NCBI GenBank assembly: GCA_963785065.1
Contig: CAWATX010000002.1
Location: 1,178,001 to 1,242,000 of the forward strand
Source of the DNA: CAVSRC01 sp963785065
GTDB lineage: Bacteria > Pseudomonadota > Alphaproteobacteria > Rhizobiales > Kaistiaceae
Length of the DNA stretch: 64,000 nt
Direction: 5' to 3'
Shown: piece after piece, positions 25,378 to 34,564 of the stretch
How the letters are laid out: every line of letters starts with the position of its first letter
Position numbering within the stretch: position 1 is the first letter of the stretch
Notes under the pieces: model-generated
The model's database searches: none
What the model was told of the DNA's origin: nothing
Seen by the model: only the letters and a program-made list of their open reading frames with translations
Position numbers and translations under genes: made by a program

Positions 25378-26634
25378 ATGAGCCTTTACAGCGCCCTTCG
25401 CACTGGCGTGTCCGGCATGAATGCCCAGTCGACCAAGCTGTCCGCGATTGCCGACAACATCGCCAACACGGGCACCACCGGCTACAAGGCCGCCAGCACG
25501 CTGTTCTCGGCTCTGGTCCTCGACAGCAACGCCAACGCCTACAATTCCGGCGCGGTTGCCGCCGATGTGCGCCACTCGATCTCCAAGCAGGGGCCGCTCA
25601 CCTACACCACCTCGTCCACCGACCTGGCCATCCAGGGCAGCGGCTTCCTGGTCGTCGCCAACGCCAACGGCGAACCCTATCTCACCCGCGCCGGTTCGTT
25701 CATCACCGACGCCGCCACCGGCAACCTGGTCAACAGCGGCGGCTACACGCTGCTCGGCTACCCGCTCGACAGCGGTAACCCGTCTGCGGTGCTGAACGGC
25801 ATCGGCAATCTCGAACCGGTCAACATGACCGACAAGAACCTGAAGGCGGTGCCCTCGACCGAAGGCACCTACACGGTCAACCTGCCCTCCAACGACGCCG
25901 TGGTGACCGGCGCCACGCCGGCCGACAACCTCGCGACCTCCACCTATTCGGTCAAATCGTCGCTCGTCGCTTACGACAATCTCGGCAATCCGGTGACCCT
26001 CGACGTCTACATGACCAAGACCGCCACCAGCCCCGACACCTGGGAATTTTCCGTGTTCGATCAAGCGGATGCGGCGTCCGGCGGCGGGTTCCCCTACACC
26101 TCGGGACCGATCACCACCGCCAGCGTCGGGTTCGATTCCGAGGGCCAGTTGTCGAGCACTTCATCGCTCAGCATCGCCGTCCCCAACGGCTCCACCCTCA
26201 ATCTCGACCTCTCCGGCACCACCCAGCTGGCCACCGACTTCACGCCGGAGAACGTGACCGTCAACGGCAATGCGCCGTCGAGCATCTCCGATGTCCAGAT
26301 CGACAACGACGGCACCGTCTACGCCGCCTATGCCAACGGTTCGCGGGTGGCGGTCTATCGCATTCCGCTGGCCACCGTCCCCAGCCCCGACAACCTGCAT
26401 GCGGCGCCCGGCGATGCCTACAGCATCACCAACGAATCCGGCGACCTGCAGATCGGTTTTCCCACCGAAGGCGGACGCGGCAAGCTTGTCGCTGGCGCGC
26501 TCGAGCAGTCCAACGTCGACATGGCCTCCGAACTGACCGACATGATCGTCGCCCAGCGCGACTACACGGCCAATTCGAAGATCGTCCAAACGAGTTCGGA
26601 CCTGCTTGACGTGCTGATGAGCCTCAAGCGGTAG
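25378..26634 (+). CDS. flgE: Flagellar hook protein FlgE
   Basis: 418 residues. N-terminal SLYSALRTGVSGMNAQSTKLSAIADNIAN motif, central LAIQGSGFLVV, hook D1/D2 Ser/Thr-rich variable domains, and C-terminal QSNVDMASELTDMIVAQRDYTANSKIVQTSSDLLD. Exported to build the hook under FliK length control and capped by FlgD (29974). SD GAGGAACC before ATG. Confidence 0.96.
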   Translation: MSLYSALRTGVSGMNAQSTKLSAIADNIANTGTTGYKAASTLFSALVLDSNANAYNSGAVAADVRHSISKQGPLTYTTSSTDLAIQGSGFLVVANANGEPYLTRAGSFITDAATGNLVNSGGYTLLGYPLDSGNPSAVLNGIGNLEPVNMTDKNLKAVPSTEGTYTVNLPSNDAVVTGATPADNLATSTYSVKSSLVAYDNLGNPVTLDVYMTKTATSPDTWEFSVFDQADAASGGGFPYTSGPITTASVGFDSEGQLSSTSSLSIAVPNGSTLNLDLSGTTQLATDFTPENVTVNGNAPSSISDVQIDNDGTVYAAYANGSRVAVYRIPLATVPSPDNLHAAPGDAYSITNESGDLQIGFPTEGGRGKLVAGALEQSNVDMASELTDMIVAQRDYTANSKIVQTSSDLLDVLMSLKR

Positions 26635-26667
26635 TGACCGCCCCGTTCGGCCCATGAGGACAGAGAC

Positions 26668-28134
26668 GTGAGCCTCTCGGTCGCGCTCAATACCGCCCGC
26701 CAGGCGCTGCAGACGACGGCGACGCAGATCGCCGTCTCCAGCAGCAACATCTCCAATGCCGACGACCCGACGCGATCGCGCAAGATCGCCATCCCCACGG
26801 TCGACCCCTCCGGCTCGTCGCACATCCAGACCATTACCCGTGCGACCAACGATTCGATCCTGACCCAGTATCTCGGCGCCAGTTCGCAATCCGCCGGCTC
26901 CCAGGCCCTGCTCGACGGCCTCAACCGCTTGCAGGACACCGTCGGCGATACGGCCGACGGCACCTCGCCGGCCGCCCGCATCGCCGCACTCGCATCCGCT
27001 TTGCAGACCTATGCCAACGCGCCGTCCGACGCGAGCCTCGGTCAGGCGGCGGTCACCGCCGCGCAATCGGTCGCCACGTCGCTCAACAGCGCCAGCCAGA
27101 CCGTGACCGCCGTGCGCAACGACGCCGACGCGGCAATGGCGGGGTCGGTGGACCGGCTTAACGGCCTGCTCGCCCAATTCCAGACCCTGAACCAGACGGC
27201 GGTGAACGAGACCTTCGCCGGCCAGGACGCCACTGACACGCTCGACCAGCGCGACGCGGTGCTCGACAAGATCGGCCAGGAAATCGGCGTCACGGTGCTC
27301 CGCCGCGACAACAACGACGTGGCGCTCTACACCGACAGCGGCGTGGTGCTGTTCGACAAGACCGCGCGCACCGTGTCGATGACGCCGTCCTCGGCGCTGG
27401 CGCCGGGCGTGACCGGCAATGCGGTCACCGTCGACGGGGTCCCGGTCACCGGCGCCAACGCGCCAATGCCGATCTCCTCGGGCACCCTTGCCGGGCTCGC
27501 CCAGCTGCGCGACGTGGTGGCGCCGACATATCAGGCGCAGCTCGACGAGATGGCCCGTGGCCTTGTCGAGAGCTTTGCCGAGCAGGACCAGTCGGGCGGC
27601 GGTGGCCCCGACCTGGCGGGCCTGTTCACCTGGTCGGGTGGTCCCACGGTTCCGGCCACCGGCACGCTGTCTTCCGGCGCTGCCTCCACCCTCAAGGTCA
27701 GTTCGGCCGTGGTTCCCTCGGCGGGCGGCAGCATCGCCAAGCTGCGCGACGGCGGCATCAACGGCGCCAACTACAAGTACAACACCGCGGGCGCCGCGAG
27801 CTTCGCCGATCGCCTCTCCGGCCTCATCGATTCGCTCAGCGCGCCCCGCACCTTCAGCGCCGCTTCGGGGCTCGAAACCTCAGGCAGCCTCACCGATTTC
27901 TCCACCGCCTCGGTCGGATGGCTGGAGAACGAGCGGCAGAATGCGTCGAATACGGTCGACTACCAGGGTGCGCTGCTGACGCGCGTGAAGACGGCGCTGT
28001 CCAACGCGGTGGGCATCAATCTCGACGACGAATACGCCCAGCAGCTCCAGCTCGAGCAGAGCTATCAGGCCTCTTCGAAGCTGGTCAACGTCGTCAATAG
28101 CCTGTTCCACGCCTTGCTCGACGCGGTGGCCTGA
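26668..28134 (+). CDS. flgK: Hook-filament junction protein FlgK (GTG start)
   Basis: 488 residues. N-terminus SLSVALNTARQALQTTATQIAVSSSNISNADD replaces the usual NIANANT by SNISNAD. The conserved LDQRDAVLDKIGQEIGVTVL segment sits near 195-215, and the C-terminus (GINLDDEYAQQLQLEQSYQASSKLVNVVNSLFHALLDAV) is typical. GTG at 26668 follows AGGACAGAGAC. Confidence 0.94.
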   Translation: MSLSVALNTARQALQTTATQIAVSSSNISNADDPTRSRKIAIPTVDPSGSSHIQTITRATNDSILTQYLGASSQSAGSQALLDGLNRLQDTVGDTADGTSPAARIAALASALQTYANAPSDASLGQAAVTAAQSVATSLNSASQTVTAVRNDADAAMAGSVDRLNGLLAQFQTLNQTAVNETFAGQDATDTLDQRDAVLDKIGQEIGVTVLRRDNNDVALYTDSGVVLFDKTARTVSMTPSSALAPGVTGNAVTVDGVPVTGANAPMPISSGTLAGLAQLRDVVAPTYQAQLDEMARGLVESFAEQDQSGGGGPDLAGLFTWSGGPTVPATGTLSSGAASTLKVSSAVVPSAGGSIAKLRDGGINGANYKYNTAGAASFADRLSGLIDSLSAPRTFSAASGLETSGSLTDFSTASVGWLENERQNASNTVDYQGALLTRVKTALSNAVGINLDDEYAQQLQLEQSYQASSKLVNVVNSLFHALLDAVA

Positions 28135-28136
28135 CC

Positions 28137-29171
28137 ATGCGCACCTCCGGCATCTCCACTGCATCGCTCGTCGGCACGCCGCGGACCAACATTTCGCGGA
28201 TGCAGAGCGATCTCGTGCGCCTGAACCAGGAGGTCGTCACATCGCGTATGGCTGACGTCGGCATCACCCTTGGGGCGCGCACTGCGCAGAGCGTCTCATT
28301 GCACATCGACAACGATGCGCTCGGTGCCCTCATCGAAGGCAACAGCGCCGTCACCGCCCGCCTCAAGCAGCAGCAGAGCGCGCTCGACACCATGCGCGGC
28401 GGCGCCAACGACTTCCTGCAGACACTGATCGGCGCCGAGACCTCCGGCGGCGCCGCCACCCTCGTCCAGTCGGCCCGCACGGCGCTTGCCGGCTTCACCC
28501 AGACCGCCAACGCCTCCGACGGCCGCAACTACCTGTTCGGCGGCATCAATTCGTCGACCGCGCCGATCGCCCAGTACGACAGCGGCCCCGGCGCCGCTGT
28601 GACCGCAGCCTTCACCGCCAAGTTCGGCTTTGCCCCCAGCGATCCCGCCGCCGCCAACATCACCGGCGCCGAGATGAGCGACTTTCTCGACAACGAGTTC
28701 TCCGCGATCTTCGCCGACCCGGCCTGGGGCACCACCTGGTCGTCGGCCTCCAACCAGGTGGTCAACAATCGCATCGATACCTCGACGACGGTTTCCACCT
28801 CGGTCAGCGCCAACGAGCCAGCCATGCGCAAGCTTGCCGAGGCTTATACTATGGTCGGTTACCTCGGATTTGACAGTCTCGGCAGCGACGCGCAGCAGGC
28901 CGTTCTCGACAGAGCCAACACGCTGGTTGGCAGCGGCAATGACGGACTGGTCGAAATTCAAGGCAGCCTCGGCGGCGTCGAGAATCAGGTGAGCGACGCC
29001 ACCGAACGGTTGAAGACCCAGCAGTCGATCCTCGAGACGCACATCAATACGCTCGAAGGGGTCGATCCGGCGGCGGCCAAAGTGCAGATCGATACGCTGA
29101 CCACGCAGATCGAGATGTCCTATTCGCTGACGGCCAAGCTGCTGCAGATGAGCATTTTGAACTACGCGTGA
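28137..29171 (+). CDS. flgL: Hook-filament junction protein FlgL
   Basis: 344 residues, flagellin-like at both ends. The N-terminus has NISRMQSDLVRLNQEVVTSRMADVGITLGART and the C-terminus QSILETHINTLEGVDPAAAKVQIDTLTTQIEMSYSLTAKLLQMSILNYA. Sits 2 nt after flgK. Confidence 0.92.
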   Translation: MRTSGISTASLVGTPRTNISRMQSDLVRLNQEVVTSRMADVGITLGARTAQSVSLHIDNDALGALIEGNSAVTARLKQQQSALDTMRGGANDFLQTLIGAETSGGAATLVQSARTALAGFTQTANASDGRNYLFGGINSSTAPIAQYDSGPGAAVTAAFTAKFGFAPSDPAAANITGAEMSDFLDNEFSAIFADPAWGTTWSSASNQVVNNRIDTSTTVSTSVSANEPAMRKLAEAYTMVGYLGFDSLGSDAQQAVLDRANTLVGSGNDGLVEIQGSLGGVENQVSDATERLKTQQSILETHINTLEGVDPAAAKVQIDTLTTQIEMSYSLTAKLLQMSILNYA

Positions 29172-29189
29172 GCGGGGCGAAAACAACGC

Positions 29190-29537
29190 ATGTATAAGAT
29201 GTCCTACGCTGAAATCATGGAAGGAAGCGCCCGCGAGCAGCGGGAGAAGGAGAAGGCCGCCCTCGATCGCGCCATCGCGTTGATGACGGCGGCCGAGGCC
29301 CAGGCCACCAGCCCGGACGAGGTCAACGACGCGGTCGCCTACGTTCAGAAGCTGTGGACGTTCTTCATCGAGAACCTCTCCGACCCGCGCAACGAGCTCA
29401 ACGACGATCTCAAGCGCGACCTGATCGCCATCGGCGTCTGGGCAGTGGCCGAATCGGACCGCGTGCTGGCCGATCCATCGAAGGGCTTCTCGGCCCTGAT
29501 CGACGTCAACAAGATGATCCGCGACGGCCTGGCATGA
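29190..29537 (+). CDS. flaF: Flagellar biosynthesis regulator FlaF
   Basis: 115 residues, soluble and helical. YAEIMEGSAREQREKEKAALDRAIALM and the C-terminal KGFSALIDVNKMIRDGL fit FlaF, which in alphaproteobacteria promotes flagellin translation or secretion and opposes FlbT. Its stop overlaps the flbT start as ATGA. Confidence 0.92.
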   Translation: MYKMSYAEIMEGSAREQREKEKAALDRAIALMTAAEAQATSPDEVNDAVAYVQKLWTFFIENLSDPRNELNDDLKRDLIAIGVWAVAESDRVLADPSKGFSALIDVNKMIRDGLA

Positions 29538-29956
29538 GCGGCCCGATCCAGATATCGCTGAAGGCGGGCGAGCGCATCTATCTCAACGGCGCGGTCGTGC
29601 GCGCCGACCGCAAGGTGACCCTGCAGCTCCTCAACGACGTCGTCTTCATTCTGGAAAGCCACGTCATGCAGGCCGAGGAGACGACGACGCCCCTGCGCCA
29701 GCTCTATTTCGTCGTCCAGGCCTTGCTCATGGACCCCAGGAACACCGAGGCCACGCGCGACCTCTTCCGCCACATGCATGCCTCCACCATGGGCTCCTTC
29801 GCCAATGAGACCGTCCGCGCCGAGCTGAACGCCATCGCCGGGCTGGTCGAGAACGATTCCGCCTTTGAAGCGCTGAAGCGCCTGCGCGCGCTCTTTCCCC
29901 ACGAGGACGCCATCCTCGACGGACCCGGCGCCCGCCGCCCGTCCCGCGCCGCCTGA
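29534..29956 (+). CDS. flbT: Flagellin mRNA regulator FlbT
   Basis: 140 residues starting at 29534 (MSGPIQISLKAGERIYLNGAVVRADRK); the open frame extends further left but only as a shadow inside flaF. FlbT binds flagellin mRNA leaders in Caulobacter (repressing) and Brucella (activating). The likely target here is the hairpin leader of the flagellin at 11052. Conserved NDVVFILESHVMQAEETTTPLRQLYFVVQ. Confidence 0.93.
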   Translation: MSGPIQISLKAGERIYLNGAVVRADRKVTLQLLNDVVFILESHVMQAEETTTPLRQLYFVVQALLMDPRNTEATRDLFRHMHASTMGSFANETVRAELNAIAGLVENDSAFEALKRLRALFPHEDAILDGPGARRPSRAA

Positions 29957-29973
29957 CCGGAAGGAAAGCCCCG

Positions 29974-30375
29974 ATGTCCACCGTCTCCCCCGTCACCAGT
30001 TCCGGTTCGACCACCGACACCACGGCGAGCTCGAATCCGCTCGGCGGCCTCGATGCCAACGCCTTTCTCCAGCTGCTCATCGCCCAGCTCAAGAACCAGG
30101 ATCCGACGCAGCCGATGGACTCGACCCAGTTCGTCTCCCAGCTTGCGACCTTCACGCAGGTGCAGGAGGCGACCACGACCAACGCCAAGCTCGATTCGCT
30201 TCTGACCGCGCAGTCGCTGACCATGGCCGACGCCTTCATCGGCCGCACCATCACCTCCTCCGACGGCGCCACCAGCGGCGTCGTCGTCTCGGTCAGGATC
30301 ACCAGCGACGGCCCGATCGCCACGCTCGACAGCGGCGACACGATCACCCTCGGCGACGGCGTGACCATCCAATAG
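29974..30375 (+). CDS. flgD: Hook cap protein FlgD
   Basis: 133 residues, the short form found in rhizobia: only the N-terminal FlgD core (LDANAFLQLLIAQLKNQDPTQPMDSTQFVSQLATFTQVQE) plus a small C-terminal beta segment, without the full FlgD-type Ig domain of enterics. It scaffolds FlgE polymerisation. Preceded by GGAAGGAAAG. Confidence 0.94.
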   Translation: MSTVSPVTSSGSTTDTTASSNPLGGLDANAFLQLLIAQLKNQDPTQPMDSTQFVSQLATFTQVQEATTTNAKLDSLLTAQSLTMADAFIGRTITSSDGATSGVVVSVRITSDGPIATLDSGDTITLGDGVTIQ

Positions 30376-30379
30376 CGCC

Positions 30380-30646
30380 ATGAACGAAGCCGACGCCATC
30401 GAGCTGATGTATTCCGCCATCTGGACGGTGATCGTCGCCGCCGGGCCGGCGGTGATCGCCGCCATGGTGGTTGGCGTCGCCATCGCGCTCTTCCAGGCGT
30501 TGACCCAGATCCAGGAAGTGACGCTCACCTTCATCCCCAAGATCATCGTCATCCTGCTGGTTACCGCCCTCACCGGCTCCTTCATCGGCGGCCAGATCTT
30601 CGCCTTCGCCACCGAGGCCTACGGTCACATCGCCACCGGGTTCTAG
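30380..30646 (+). CDS. fliQ: Flagellar export gate protein FliQ
   Basis: 88 residues, two membrane helices (about 14-38 and 51-75) with the family segment VGVAIALFQALTQIQEVTLTFIPKIIVI. Part of the FliPQR export gate. 4 nt after flgD. Confidence 0.95.
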   Translation: MNEADAIELMYSAIWTVIVAAGPAVIAAMVVGVAIALFQALTQIQEVTLTFIPKIIVILLVTALTGSFIGGQIFAFATEAYGHIATGF

Positions 30647-30664
30647 GGCGCCCGCGGAGCCCAT

Positions 30665-30677
30665 CTTCGCGCAAGCC
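30665..30677 (+). promoter_or_regulatory. Flagellar upstream motif, flhA unit
   Basis: CTTCGCGCAAGCC in the 51-nt gap between fliQ and flhA, ending 20 nt before the flhA ATG. One mismatch from the flgE element. The short distance limits what kind of element it can be. Confidence 0.5.
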
Positions 30678-30697
30678 CCGGCTGACAGATTGGCGCC

Positions 30698-32797
30698 ATG
30701 AGCGCCACCGACACTTCCAGAACCCTCGATCACGCGCCGGCCGAACGGCGTTCGCTCCGCGACGTCGGCTTCGCCACCGGCATTCTTGCCATTCTGGCGA
30801 TCCTCTTCGTCCCCATCCCGTCCTTCCTGATCGATTTCGGCCTGGCGCTCTCGATCGCCTTCTCGGTCCTCATCCTGATGGTCTCCCTGTGGATCCAGAA
30901 GCCGCTCGATTTCTCCGCCTTCCCCACGGTGTTGCTCATCAGCACCATCCTGCGCATGTCGCTCGGTGTCGCCACCACGCGGCTGATCCTGTCGCAGGGC
31001 GGCGACGGCGTTTATGCCGCCGGCCACATCATCCAGGGCTTCTCGCGCTTCGTCATGAGCGGCGACTTCGTCATCGGCATCGTCGTCTTCCTCATCCTGG
31101 TGACGGTCAACTTCGTGGTCATCACCAAGGGTGCCACCCGCATCGCCGAGGTTGGCGCCCGCTTCACGCTCGACGCCATCCCCGGCAAGCAGATGGCGAT
31201 CGACGCCGACCTCTCCGCCGGGCTGATCGACGACAAGGAGGCCCACCACCGCCGGCGCGAATTGGAGGATGAGAGCTCCTTCTTCGGCTCCATGGACGGC
31301 GCCTCCAAGTTCGTCCGCGGCGAGGCCATCGCCAGCCTGATCATCATCGCCGTCAACATCTTCGGCGGCATTATCATCGGTGTCACCCGCCACGGCATGA
31401 CGCTGCCGGCGGCGGCCGACGTGTTCACCCGCCTGTCGGTCGGCGACGGCCTGGTCTCGCAGATTCCGGCACTGGTCATCTCGCTCGCCGCCGGCCTTCT
31501 GGTTTCCAAGGGCGGCACCCGCGGCCCGGCGCAAATGGCGGTTCTCAACCAGCTCAGCGCCTATCCGCGCGCCCTCCTGGTCGCCGCCGCGCTGATGTTC
31601 CTGCTCGGCGTCATGCCCGGTCTGCCGCTCGTTCCCTTCTTCTTCCTCGGCGGCGGGCTGGCCGCAACCAGTCTCACCATCACCCGCCGCGCCGCCGCCA
31701 GCCGCGAGGCCGATGCGCAGGCCGTGCGCTCGGCCGAAGCGCGCGCCCGCGCCGAGGCCAAGGCATCGATCAAGGAGGCGCTCAAGACCGACGAGATCGA
31801 GATTTCCGTCGGCATGCACCTCGCCAGCCAGATCCTGCGGGTCCCCCAGGAGATCGCCGAGCGCGTCGGCGTCATGCGCCGCAAGTTCGCCCTGCAATAC
31901 GGCCTGGTCGTTCCGGAAATTCGCGTCGGCGAGAGCCTCGCCGTCACTTCCAAGGGCTATCAGATCAAGATCCACGGCACGACGGTGTCGACCCAGGAGC
32001 TGCGCATCGGCGAGCTTCTGGTCGTCGTCGGCGAAGGCGCCCCGCCGGACGTTCCCGGCGAGATGGTGCGCGAGCCCGCCTTCGGCCTCAAGGCCATGTG
32101 GATTCCGCAGTCCTACGACGCCGAGGTGCGCCGTGAGGGCTTCGTCGGGGTCAACAACCTGTCGGTGATGCTCACCCACATCTCCGAGGTGGTCCGCAAC
32201 AACCTGCCGCAGCTGCTCTCCTACAAGGACGTGCGCATGCTGCTCGACCGTCTCGATCCGGAATACCGGCGGCTGCTTGAGGAAATCTGCCCCTCGCAAA
32301 TCTCCTATTCCGGTCTGCAGGCGGTCTTGAAGGCGCTGCTTGCCGAGCGCGTCTCCATCCGCAACCTGCACATCATCCTCGAGGCGGTCGCCGAGGTGGT
32401 GCCGCATACCCGCCGGCCCGAGCAGATTGCCGAGCATGTGCGCATGCGCATCGCCCAGCAGATCTGTGGCGACCTCGCCGAAGGCGGCACACTCAGCGTT
32501 CTGCGCCTCGGCAATCGCTGGGACCTCGCCTTCCACCAAAGCCTCAAGCGCGACGCCAAGGGCGAGGTCATCGAGTTCGACATCGATCCGCGCCTGGTCG
32601 AGCAGTTCGCCACCGAGGCCTCGGAGATCATCCGCCGGCACATGGCCGACAATCCGCGCTTCGTCCTGGTCACCGCGCCGGACGCGCGCCCCTATCTCAG
32701 GATGATCGTCGAACGAATGTTCCCGTCGCTGGCCGTCCTCTCCCATGCCGAAATCGCGCGCGGCGTCGAGGTCCGCTCTCTCGGCACCATTTCGTGA
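30698..32797 (+). CDS. flhA: Flagellar export apparatus protein FlhA
   Basis: 699 residues. Eight membrane helices fill the first 330 residues or so, including the conserved FHIPEP-like cytoplasmic loop region (VITKGATRIAEVGARFTLDAIPGKQMAIDADL), then a large cytoplasmic ring domain (about 350-699). It is the export engine that uses the proton motive force. Stop overlaps the fliR start (GTGA). Confidence 0.96.
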   Translation: MSATDTSRTLDHAPAERRSLRDVGFATGILAILAILFVPIPSFLIDFGLALSIAFSVLILMVSLWIQKPLDFSAFPTVLLISTILRMSLGVATTRLILSQGGDGVYAAGHIIQGFSRFVMSGDFVIGIVVFLILVTVNFVVITKGATRIAEVGARFTLDAIPGKQMAIDADLSAGLIDDKEAHHRRRELEDESSFFGSMDGASKFVRGEAIASLIIIAVNIFGGIIIGVTRHGMTLPAAADVFTRLSVGDGLVSQIPALVISLAAGLLVSKGGTRGPAQMAVLNQLSAYPRALLVAAALMFLLGVMPGLPLVPFFFLGGGLAATSLTITRRAAASREADAQAVRSAEARARAEAKASIKEALKTDEIEISVGMHLASQILRVPQEIAERVGVMRRKFALQYGLVVPEIRVGESLAVTSKGYQIKIHGTTVSTQELRIGELLVVVGEGAPPDVPGEMVREPAFGLKAMWIPQSYDAEVRREGFVGVNNLSVMLTHISEVVRNNLPQLLSYKDVRMLLDRLDPEYRRLLEEICPSQISYSGLQAVLKALLAERVSIRNLHIILEAVAEVVPHTRRPEQIAEHVRMRIAQQICGDLAEGGTLSVLRLGNRWDLAFHQSLKRDAKGEVIEFDIDPRLVEQFATEASEIIRRHMADNPRFVLVTAPDARPYLRMIVERMFPSLAVLSHAEIARGVEVRSLGTIS

Positions 32798-33546
32798 TCG
32801 GCATCGGGCCCGATACCATCATCTCGACCTTCGCGGTCTTCTGTCGCGTCGGTGCCTGCCTGATGATCGCGCCCGGATTCTCCAACCGCCAGGTGCCGAC
32901 GCGCATCCGCCTCTACCTCGCCATCGCCATATCGCTGGCCCTGACTCCGCTGCTCCTGGACGACGTCAAGCCGCTGGTCACCGATGCCGGCGTACCCGCC
33001 CTCCTCGGCGTTCTCTTCGGTGAGCTCGCCCGCGGGCTGCTGATCGGCCTGATCGCCCGCCTGCTGTTCATGGCACTGCAGGTGATCACCGTCGGCATCA
33101 CGCAATTGATCGGGCTTTCCGCCATGCCCGGCGCTTCCATGCCCGACGAGCAGGCGCCGGCGCTCGCCAATCTGTTCTCGGTCGCCGCCGCCACCCTCAT
33201 GTTCGTCGCCGGCCTGCATGCCCAGCTGATCCGCGGCCTGGTCGATTCCTATTCGGCGCTCCCCCCCGGCAGCGCCTTCCTGGTCAAGCCGGCGCTCGCC
33301 GACCTCGCCGACAAGGGCGGCGCCGCGCTCCTCGCCGCGTTGCGCATCGGGGCGCCCTTCATCGCCTATTCGGTCCTGGTCAACTTCGCCATCGGCGTCA
33401 CCAGCAAGCTCGCGCCGCAGATCCCGGTGTTCTTCATCGCCATGCCCTTTGTCATGGCCGGCGGCTTTTTCCTCCTGCTGTTCAGCCTGCACGACATCCT
33501 CAGCTACTTCGTCGCCACCCTCGACAGCTGGCTGGCGAGCCTCTAG
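32794..33546 (+). CDS. fliR: Flagellar export gate protein FliR (GTG start)
   Basis: 250 residues with about six membrane helices. Motifs ARGLLIGLIARLLFMALQVITVGITQLIGLS and VLVNFAIGVTSKLAPQIPVFFIAMPF are typical of FliR. GTG start overlaps the flhA stop by 4 nt. Confidence 0.95.
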   Translation: MIGIGPDTIISTFAVFCRVGACLMIAPGFSNRQVPTRIRLYLAIAISLALTPLLLDDVKPLVTDAGVPALLGVLFGELARGLLIGLIARLLFMALQVITVGITQLIGLSAMPGASMPDEQAPALANLFSVAAATLMFVAGLHAQLIRGLVDSYSALPPGSAFLVKPALADLADKGGAALLAALRIGAPFIAYSVLVNFAIGVTSKLAPQIPVFFIAMPFVMAGGFFLLLFSLHDILSYFVATLDSWLASL

Positions 33547-33554
33547 GTGATGCC

Positions 33555-33953
33555 ATGCGCAACCGGCTGAAGAAGGTCGAGCGGGTGCTGGCGGTGCAGG
33601 CGCAGCTTCACCGCCTGGCGCAATGGAAGATGGCGGCTCTGGACCGCGAAAAGGCGGAAAACGCCGACGGGCAGGTAGACCTGCTCGCCGCCCTCAACTC
33701 CGACAACGAGCTGCATGGCCTGTTCGTCGATGCGATGACCCGGCGTCTGAAGGTGCTTGCCCGCGAGGCCGAGCGGCTGGAGCGCGCCCGCCGGGTGATG
33801 GAACAGCAGCTCTCCGAGGAAGGGCTCAAGCTCAAGCGGACCGAGAAGATGACCGACCGCGTCCGCCGCGAGCACCAGCTCGGTCGCGACAAGCGCCTGT
33901 TCCAGGATCTTCTGGAAACGCTCGCCAAGGCACGCGACGCAAGCCTCCCGTAA
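33555..33953 (+). CDS. FliJ-like coiled-coil protein (putative)
   Basis: 132 residues, basic and almost wholly helical. Two long heptad-like stretches (RNRLKKVERVLAVQAQLHRLAQWKMAALDRE and LAREAERLERARRVMEQQLSEEGLKLKRTEKM) give the coiled-coil hairpin expected of FliJ, the stalk that links FliI to FlhA. No other fliJ is present. The family assignment rests on shape, size and position after fliR. Confidence 0.6.
   Translation: MRNRLKKVERVLAVQAQLHRLAQWKMAALDREKAENADGQVDLLAALNSDNELHGLFVDAMTRRLKVLAREAERLERARRVMEQQLSEEGLKLKRTEKMTDRVRREHQLGRDKRLFQDLLETLAKARDASLP
33934..33946 (+). promoter_or_regulatory. Flagellar upstream motif, flgJ-like unit
   Basis: GCGACGCAAGCCT, inside the last codons of the fliJ-like gene and 60 nt before the flgJ-like ATG. 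It keeps the ACGCAAGCC core but not the CTTC part. Confidence 0.3.
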
Positions 33954-34006
33954 GCTACAGCGGGCATCCTCTGCCGGACCGACAGAAAGAATCGCCCGGG
34001 ACAGGC

Positions 34007-34549
34007 ATGTCCATCAATCCCGCCACCGACATCGTGCTCGACGTCGCCCGCGCCGCCGACCCGGCTCGCTACAAGCGCGCCGTGGCCAAGCTAGACGCGA
34101 CCGCCGGCGCCGGCTTCACCGATTCGCTCGCCGCCGTTAGCGAGACCGCACCTGCGCGCGCGCCCGCCGCCGCGCCGATGCCCATCGTCCCCGAGCAAAC
34201 GGCTACGCAGGCGGCAACGGCGAGCGTGGCGCAGCCGGGCGCGCCGACCGCGGTGCCCAAGCCCAGCGCCGCCGCCACCGACAAGGCTGCCGCCACCTAT
34301 CAGCAGTTCGAGGCCATGGCCCTTGCCAACATGCTCGAGGCGGCCATGCCCAGCGATGGCGAGAACTTCTTCGGCAAGGGGGTCGCCGGCAGCACCTGGA
34401 AATCGATGATGCTCGACCAGATCGCCGCCCAGCTTGCCAAGCATGGCGGCGTCGGCATCGCCGACGAGCTCGCTCGCGCCGAGGCCGGCCACTCCACCAA
34501 GCAACTTGCCGCAGCCGGCGCGATGACGCTGGCAAAGCCAACCACATGA
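34007..34549 (+). CDS. flgJ: FlgJ-type rod-binding protein (no muramidase domain)
   Basis: 180 residues from ATG 34007. After an Ala/Pro-rich stretch (about 50-90) comes the rod-binding domain: AAATYQQFEAMALANMLEAAMPSDGENFFGKGVAGSTWKSMMLDQIAAQLAKHGGVGIADEL, similar to the FlgJ N-terminal domain that caps the growing rod. The peptidoglycan hydrolase half is missing and is probably supplied by the SLT protein at 1428. Confidence 0.75.
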   Translation: MSINPATDIVLDVARAADPARYKRAVAKLDATAGAGFTDSLAAVSETAPARAPAAAPMPIVPEQTATQAATASVAQPGAPTAVPKPSAAATDKAAATYQQFEAMALANMLEAAMPSDGENFFGKGVAGSTWKSMMLDQIAAQLAKHGGVGIADELARAEAGHSTKQLAAAGAMTLAKPTT

Positions 34550-34564
34550 CGTCGGGGGTGAACC

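Noticed and set aside
30344..32746. 800-codon minus-strand frame opposite flhA
   Set aside because: Composition (Asp/His/Gly/Arg-rich) is typical of antisense frames in GC-rich genes; flhA is certain.
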